9,561 nt of DNA from Dethiosulfovibrio sp. (GTDB taxonomy: Bacteria > Synergistota > Synergistia > Synergistales > Dethiosulfovibrionaceae), in the NCBI GenBank assembly GCA_028709985.1, contig JAQUTB010000041.1, forward strand, positions 1-9,561, in the 5' to 3' direction. Positions 5,905 through 9,561 of this stretch are shown here, piece by piece. The translations under genes and the position numbers were made by a program. Below the pieces are notes generated by a model that was given only the letters and a program-made list of their open reading frames with translations, did not search any database and had not been told where the DNA came from. Position 1 is the stretch's first letter, and every line of letters starts with the position of its first letter.

Positions 5905-6601
5905 TCGGAGATCTCTATGAGGGGGAATACCCTTTCCTCTCCGGGCTTGAGGATAACCACGTCCACCACACCGCCCACCATAGCGGCAAAAGCCTCAGGA
6001 TCGGCTTTTATGACTTCGAAAGTGTCGTAGTGCATCGGTATGACGTGGTTGGGCCTTATCATGTCCGACGCTCTAGCCCCGTCCTGTATGTCCATGGTGA
6101 AATTTCCCCCGATGGGTATCATGGCTACCTCTATGCCCTCGTCTCTCAGTAGCTCCATCTCCTTGGTCAGGCCTGTATCCCCGGCGTGATAGAGCTTTTT
6201 GCCGTCGACCTCTAAGAGGAAACCTCCGGCCATGCCTCCTGGGACCATCCCGTGATCGGTCTGTATCCCAGATCCGTGAAGGGCTGGGGTCATTTTCACC
6301 CTACCGAAGGGAAACGTATAGCTTCCCCCTATGTGCATGGGATGACAGTTAACGCCTTTATCCGAGAGGTACACCGAGATCTCGTAGTTACATACGACTG
6401 TAGCACCGGTCCTTTTCGCTATGTCGACGGTATCGCCGAGGTGATCGCCGTGTCCATGGGTCACGAATATATAGTCCATCTCCTGGAAGGAATCGGCGGA
6501 GGCGGACGCTTTTGGGTTGCCCGATAAAACGGATCTATCAGCAGTTTTACGTCGATTCCCTCGACGTAAAAGGCCGAGTGTCCAAGATACCTTACCAACA
6601 T
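5898..6601 (-). pseudogene. UPF0173 metal-dependent hydrolase, frameshifted
   Basis: The family is a short metallo-beta-lactamase-fold hydrolase with unknown physiological substrate. The true start is ATG 6601, 7 bases after AAGGGGGG (6616-6609). From there the frame reads MLVRYLGHSAFYVEGIDVKL and on to LLIDPF (codons 20-25), the typical N-terminus. At 6529-6526 a run of four T on the coding strand then shifts the frame, giving a stop after 46 codons. Restoring one base gives LLIDPFLSGNPKAS and an intact 234-residue protein of normal length. The downstream part keeps THGHGDHLGD (ligands H49, H51, D53, H54 in restored numbering), HAGDTG and PMHYDTF, and has no other lesion. A longer reading from ATG 6653 overlaps the upstream terminator and has an unrelated N-terminus, so I reject it. 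The defect may be a real recent mutation or a sequencing/assembly error. Confidence 0.85.
6545..6571. repeat. Perfect 11-bp inverted repeat at the start of the hydrolase gene
   Basis: TTTTACGTCGA (6545-6555) and TCGACGTAAAA (6561-6571) flank TTCCC. It covers codons 11-19 of the UPF0173 gene (FYVEGIDVK). In mRNA it would form an 11-bp stem with a 5-base loop about 30 bases after the start codon. The frameshift lies 15 bases further downstream. No T run follows, so it is not a standard terminator. Confidence 0.75.
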
Positions 6602-6632
6602 ATAGAAGCCCCCCTTCTGACACAAGTATAAC

Positions 6633-6668
6633 AAAGGGCCGGACCTTACGCACGAGGTCCGGCCCTTT
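6633..6668 (-). terminator. Rho-independent terminator after aspS
   Basis: Arms 6633-6646 and 6655-6668 (core GGGCCGGACCT) form a perfect 14-bp stem around an 8-base loop. It begins 5 bases after the aspS stop. In the minus direction the T-rich part is the TTT of the stem plus GTTAT, a short tract, while the stem itself is very stable. The hydrolase gene begins 31 bases further on and probably has its own promoter; TATACT at 6630-6625 is a possible -10. Confidence 0.85.
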
Positions 6669-6673
6669 TCTTC

Positions 6674-8476
6674 TTAAAATTTAGCTGGAAGAGATATATT
6701 TTTTATAAAAAGTTCATTGAGCTGTTTGTCGTCCACAGAGGCAGGAGCACCGCACATGAGGCTCTGGGCCTTGGCGGTCTTGGGGAAAGCCATGACCTCT
6801 CTGATGGACTGTGAGCCGGTCAAAAGCATGACTAGCCTATCGAACCCAAGGGCGATACCGCCGTGAGGTGGCGTGCCATAGCTCAGGGCGTCCAGCAAGA
6901 ACCCAAACCTGTCCCTCGCCTGCTCCTCGGTGAAGGCAAGGCACTTGAATACCTGGCTCTGTACCGACGAATCATGTATACGGATGGACCCCCCGCCAAC
7001 CTCGTTGCCGTTCAGGACGAGGTCGTAGGCTCTGGCCCTCACCGATCCGGGGTCTGACTCCATGAGAGGAAGGTCCTCAACCAGGGGCATGGTGAAGGGA
7101 TGGTGGACCGCGACCCAGCGGTTATCATCGTCGTCCCACTCGAACAGGGGGAACTCGGTAACCCACAGGAACTCCCACGATTTTCTGACGTGACCGTGAG
7201 CCTTAGCTATCTCCAGACGGGTCTGTCCGAGCACAGAGCACACCAGATTCCAGTCATCGTGTCCCATCACGAAGAGGACATCACCTTCGGCTGCGCCAGC
7301 TACGTCACCCAGCTCCCTGGCCTTGTCATCGGACAGGAACTTGGCCAAGGGACCCTTGATGCCCCCGTCCTTGAACTGGAAGTAGGCCATCTCCGGCGCT
7401 CCGAGGGCCTTACCTCTCTCGCATATCTCCTCTATCAAGCGCCTGGAAAGGGATGTGCCGCCAGGTAGGACAACACCTCTGACGTACCCTCCCCTCGAGA
7501 GAAGATCCTCAAAAGGCTTAAAACCGCCGTCGGAGAATACCTGTCTCAGGTCGACTATCTCAAAGGGTATCCTGAGGTCGGGCTTATCGCTTCCGAAGCG
7601 ATCCATGGCCTCACTGTATGAGATCCTCTTAAAGGGGGTATCGAGGTCCACGTCGAGCCTCTCCTTGAAGAGGGTCTTCATGTAGGCCTCCATCATCTCG
7701 TAGATGTCCTCTTCCGTCAGAAAGCTCATCTCTATGTCCACCTGGGTAAACTCAGGCTGACGATCGGCCCGGAGATCCTCATCCCTGAAGCACTTAGCTA
7801 TCTGGAAATATCTGTCCGTCCCGCTTATCATCAGAAGCTGTTTGAATATCTGAGGTGACTGAGGCAGAGCAAAGAAGGTCCCGGGGTTTACCCTGCTGGG
7901 GACGAGATAATCCCTGGCTCCCTCGGGGGTCGACTTGGTAAGGATGGGGGTCTCAACCTCACAGAATCCCCTCTCGCTGAGGAAATTTCTGGTATAACGG
8001 GCGACCTCGTGCCTTATCCTGAGGTTACGCTGCATCTTATCCCTTCGAAGGTCCAGATATCGATAGGAAAGCCTCAGGTTTTCGTCCACCCCATCGGTAA
8101 CCTCCCCTATCTCGAACGGGAGGGGCGCAGCGGAGGAGAGGAGAATAAAGTCCTCCACCATCAGCTCCCATTTCCCTGTCCCCATATCGTCGTTTGACGT
8201 TCCCTCCGGCCTCACCCTCACGGTACCGGTGACGGCCAGAACGAACTCGCTTCTGAGCCCCTTAGCCCTCTCGTGGGGCTCTGGACACACCTCCGGGTTG
8301 AAGACGACCTGTATAACGCCGGATTTATCCCAGAGCTCTATGAAGATGATACCGCCTAGGTCCCTGCGCTTTCTGACCCATCCGTTAACCGTCACGCTTT
8401 TACCTACATGATCCTCCGATACCGCACCGCACATGACGGTCCTCTTCCACGAAGGCGAAAAAACTCCTGTCTCCAT
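6674..8476 (-). CDS. aspS: Aspartyl-tRNA synthetase
   Basis: At 600 residues this is a full-length bacterial-type class II AspRS, joining aspartate to tRNA-Asp in the cytoplasm. An N-terminal OB-fold anticodon-binding domain (about 27-115, GWVRKRRDLGGIIFIELWD) is followed by the catalytic core with TPILTKSTPEGARDYLV (176-192), ALPQSPQIFKQLLM (203-216), motif 2 FRDEDLRADRQPEF (230-243), the inserted GAD domain (about 285-420) and motif 3 GGIALGFDRLVMLL (539-552). The loop RRDLGG carries Leu (L40), where the non-discriminating enzymes I know of, such as that of Pseudomonas, have His. This hints at a tRNA-Asp-specific enzyme, but one residue is thin evidence. ATG 8476 has a moderate AGGATGAT site about 6-10 bases upstream. 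It follows hisS by 35 bases, presumably in one transcript ending at the hairpin downstream. Confidence 0.97.
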   Translation of the reverse strand: METGVFSPSWKRTVMCGAVSEDHVGKSVTVNGWVRKRRDLGGIIFIELWDKSGVIQVVFNPEVCPEPHERAKGLRSEFVLAVTGTVRVRPEGTSNDDMGTGKWELMVEDFILLSSAAPLPFEIGEVTDGVDENLRLSYRYLDLRRDKMQRNLRIRHEVARYTRNFLSERGFCEVETPILTKSTPEGARDYLVPSRVNPGTFFALPQSPQIFKQLLMISGTDRYFQIAKCFRDEDLRADRQPEFTQVDIEMSFLTEEDIYEMMEAYMKTLFKERLDVDLDTPFKRISYSEAMDRFGSDKPDLRIPFEIVDLRQVFSDGGFKPFEDLLSRGGYVRGVVLPGGTSLSRRLIEEICERGKALGAPEMAYFQFKDGGIKGPLAKFLSDDKARELGDVAGAAEGDVLFVMGHDDWNLVCSVLGQTRLEIAKAHGHVRKSWEFLWVTEFPLFEWDDDDNRWVAVHHPFTMPLVEDLPLMESDPGSVRARAYDLVLNGNEVGGGSIRIHDSSVQSQVFKCLAFTEEQARDRFGFLLDALSYGTPPHGGIALGFDRLVMLLTGSQSIREVMAFPKTAKAQSLMCGAPASVDDKQLNELFIKNISLPAKF

Positions 8477-8511
8477 ATTAAGATCATCCTACCTTAGCCT
8501 TTAAAGTTAAA

Positions 8512-9561
8512 TCACCTCAGGATCTGAGCGACCCTGGAAACTACCTGATCCAGGGAGACCTCCTCCTGTTGCGACTTTTCCAGGTCCTTGACCATGACGA
8601 CCCCTCTGGCGACCTCGTCCCCTCCGAGAATACAGGCCACCAGAGAGCCTCCATTGACCGCAGACTTGATCTGGGCCTTCATTCCTCTTCCCATATAATC
8701 CATGTCCGCTGAGATCCCCTCCCTTCTGAGACGGTAGAGCACGTCCACCGCCGAAGCAAGAGCCTGTTCGTCGATGCATACCACGTAGACCGACGGAGAA
8801 GGCTCCTTTCCGAAGGAACATCCCTGCTGTTCCATGGTAAGTACGATCCTGTCCAGCCCCGCTGCAAAACCCACTCCAGGCACATGTGGCCCACCTATAG
8901 CCTCGGATAGATTATCGTAGCGTCCGCCGCCGCACACGGCGTTCTGGGCCCCTAGGTCGCCGGACTGGACCTCAAAAGCGGTCTTGGTGTAGTAATCCAA
9001 TCCTCTGACCAGCCTCTTGTCTATGTGGTAGACCACGCCTAAAGAGTCAAGACCAGAGGTGACAGCCTTGAAGTGTTCGCTGCACTCCTCGCACAGGGAC
9101 TCGAATATGGCTGGAGCTCCCTCGGTTATCTCCTTGCATTTTTCGTCCTTGCAGTCCAATATCCTCAGAGGGTTTCTGTCGAACCGATTTTGACAGGTAT
9201 CGCAAAGCTCCCCTAGCCTTGGCCTCAGGAAATCCATAAGGGCGTTCCTGTATACGGGACGACACTTAGGGCATCCGACTGAGTTCAATATGACCTCCAG
9301 ATTGGACATTCCAAGGCGGCTGAAGAGCTCTATGGCGGTCATTATGACCTCGAGATCCACCATAGGGCTGTCGGACCCTATCGACTCGAAATCAAGCTGC
9401 CAGAACTGACGATATCGACCCTTCTGGGGCCTCTCGTACCGAAACATGGGGCCAACCTCCCACAGCTTCACCGGCTGTTGACCTCCAGACATATTATGCT
9501 CCAGGTAGCTTCGAACCATAGACGCGGTCAGTTCAGGGCGAAGGGTGATGCTCCTTCCTCC
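8512..9561 (-). CDS. hisS: Histidyl-tRNA synthetase (5' end outside window)
   Basis: This class II synthetase charges tRNA-His with histidine. The visible 350 codons (349 residues plus stop) begin GGRSITLRPELTASMVRSYL at the right window edge. Roughly 75 N-terminal residues, including motif 1, lie outside. Present are motif 2 FRYERPQKGRYRQFWQLD, the family's insertion region with Cys pairs (CPKC, CDTC, CEEC), RGLDYYTKTAFEVQSG with the catalytic Arg of the His-binding loop, CGGGRYDNL, motif 3 GVGFAAGLDRIVLTM, and a C-terminal anticodon-binding domain (SVYVVCIDEQA to the end). The in-frame ATG at 9519 is internal, not the start, because conserved sequence continues to the edge. The stop TGA (8514-8512) lies 35 bases before aspS, the usual gene order. 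Confidence 0.97.
   Translation of the reverse strand, partial: GGRSITLRPELTASMVRSYLEHNMSGGQQPVKLWEVGPMFRYERPQKGRYRQFWQLDFESIGSDSPMVDLEVIMTAIELFSRLGMSNLEVILNSVGCPKCRPVYRNALMDFLRPRLGELCDTCQNRFDRNPLRILDCKDEKCKEITEGAPAIFESLCEECSEHFKAVTSGLDSLGVVYHIDKRLVRGLDYYTKTAFEVQSGDLGAQNAVCGGGRYDNLSEAIGGPHVPGVGFAAGLDRIVLTMEQQGCSFGKEPSPSVYVVCIDEQALASAVDVLYRLRREGISADMDYMGRGMKAQIKSAVNGGSLVACILGGDEVARGVVMVKDLEKSQQEEVSLDQVVSRVAQILR

Noticed and set aside
6522..6571. Programmed -1 frameshift signal in the hydrolase gene
   Set aside because: The hairpin lies before, not after, the shift point, and the codons at the shift (CCG TTT TAT) do not allow re-pairing in the -1 frame.
6602..6653. Start of the hydrolase at ATG 6653 giving an uninterrupted 251-residue frame
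   Set aside because: Its first ~42 residues do not resemble the family and are the out-of-frame reading of the real N-terminus; the start lies inside the aspS terminator and lacks a ribosome binding site.
7588..7604. 8-bp inverted repeat ATCGCTTC-C-GAAGCGAT in aspS
   Set aside because: Short arms with a 1-base centre; about one such repeat is expected by chance in a window this size.
9265..9519. ATG 9519 as the start of hisS
   Set aside because: Conserved HisRS sequence (TLRPELT) continues upstream in frame to the window edge, so the gene is simply cut by the window.

Overview
The window looks like chromosomal DNA from a moderately GC-rich anaerobic bacterium. The protein families and codon habits (frequent ATA and AGG, two TTG starts) remind me of amino-acid-fermenting Synergistota such as Dethiosulfovibrio. 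That assignment is an impression from sequence style, not a demonstrated result. I see no phage, insertion sequence, CRISPR array, tRNA or rRNA.

Layout. The first ~100 bases may hold the 3' end of an upstream gene. On the + strand come a LUD-domain (DUF162/LutC-like) protein (129-797) and, 10 bases later, an asparaginase-fold protein (808-1794) whose main catalytic Thr and Lys appear to be lost. A PPC/DUF296-domain protein (1903-2328) follows behind its own good-looking promoter. A strong bidirectional terminator (2330-2365) separates these from a minus-strand pair: a LysR-family regulator (3737-2847) and a YbaK/ProRS-editing-domain protein (2842-2375), 4 bases apart. A 292-base intergenic region (3738-4029) lies between the divergent LysR and radical SAM genes. 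The + strand then carries a stand-alone Elp3-like radical SAM protein (4030-4977) and an RpiR-family HTH-SIS regulator (5038-5904), both with TTG starts.

The right third is on the minus strand: hisS (cut by the window edge) then aspS, a common pair of aminoacyl-tRNA synthetase genes, ended by a hairpin terminator at 6633-6668. Next comes a UPF0173-type metallo-beta-lactamase-fold hydrolase (6601-5898). In this sequence its reading frame is broken by one missing base near codon 26. Its stop codon overlaps the end of the convergent RpiR gene.

How the genes relate. hisS and aspS supply translation. The YbaK-like protein probably clears or handles mischarged tRNA, and the adjacent LysR protein may control it. 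The LUD/asparaginase-like pair has no function I can assign. I found no convincing new multi-gene system. The items most worth a second look are the asparaginase-fold protein with degenerate active site, the frameshift in the hydrolase, and two perfect 11-bp-arm hairpins inside the 5' coding parts of two short genes.
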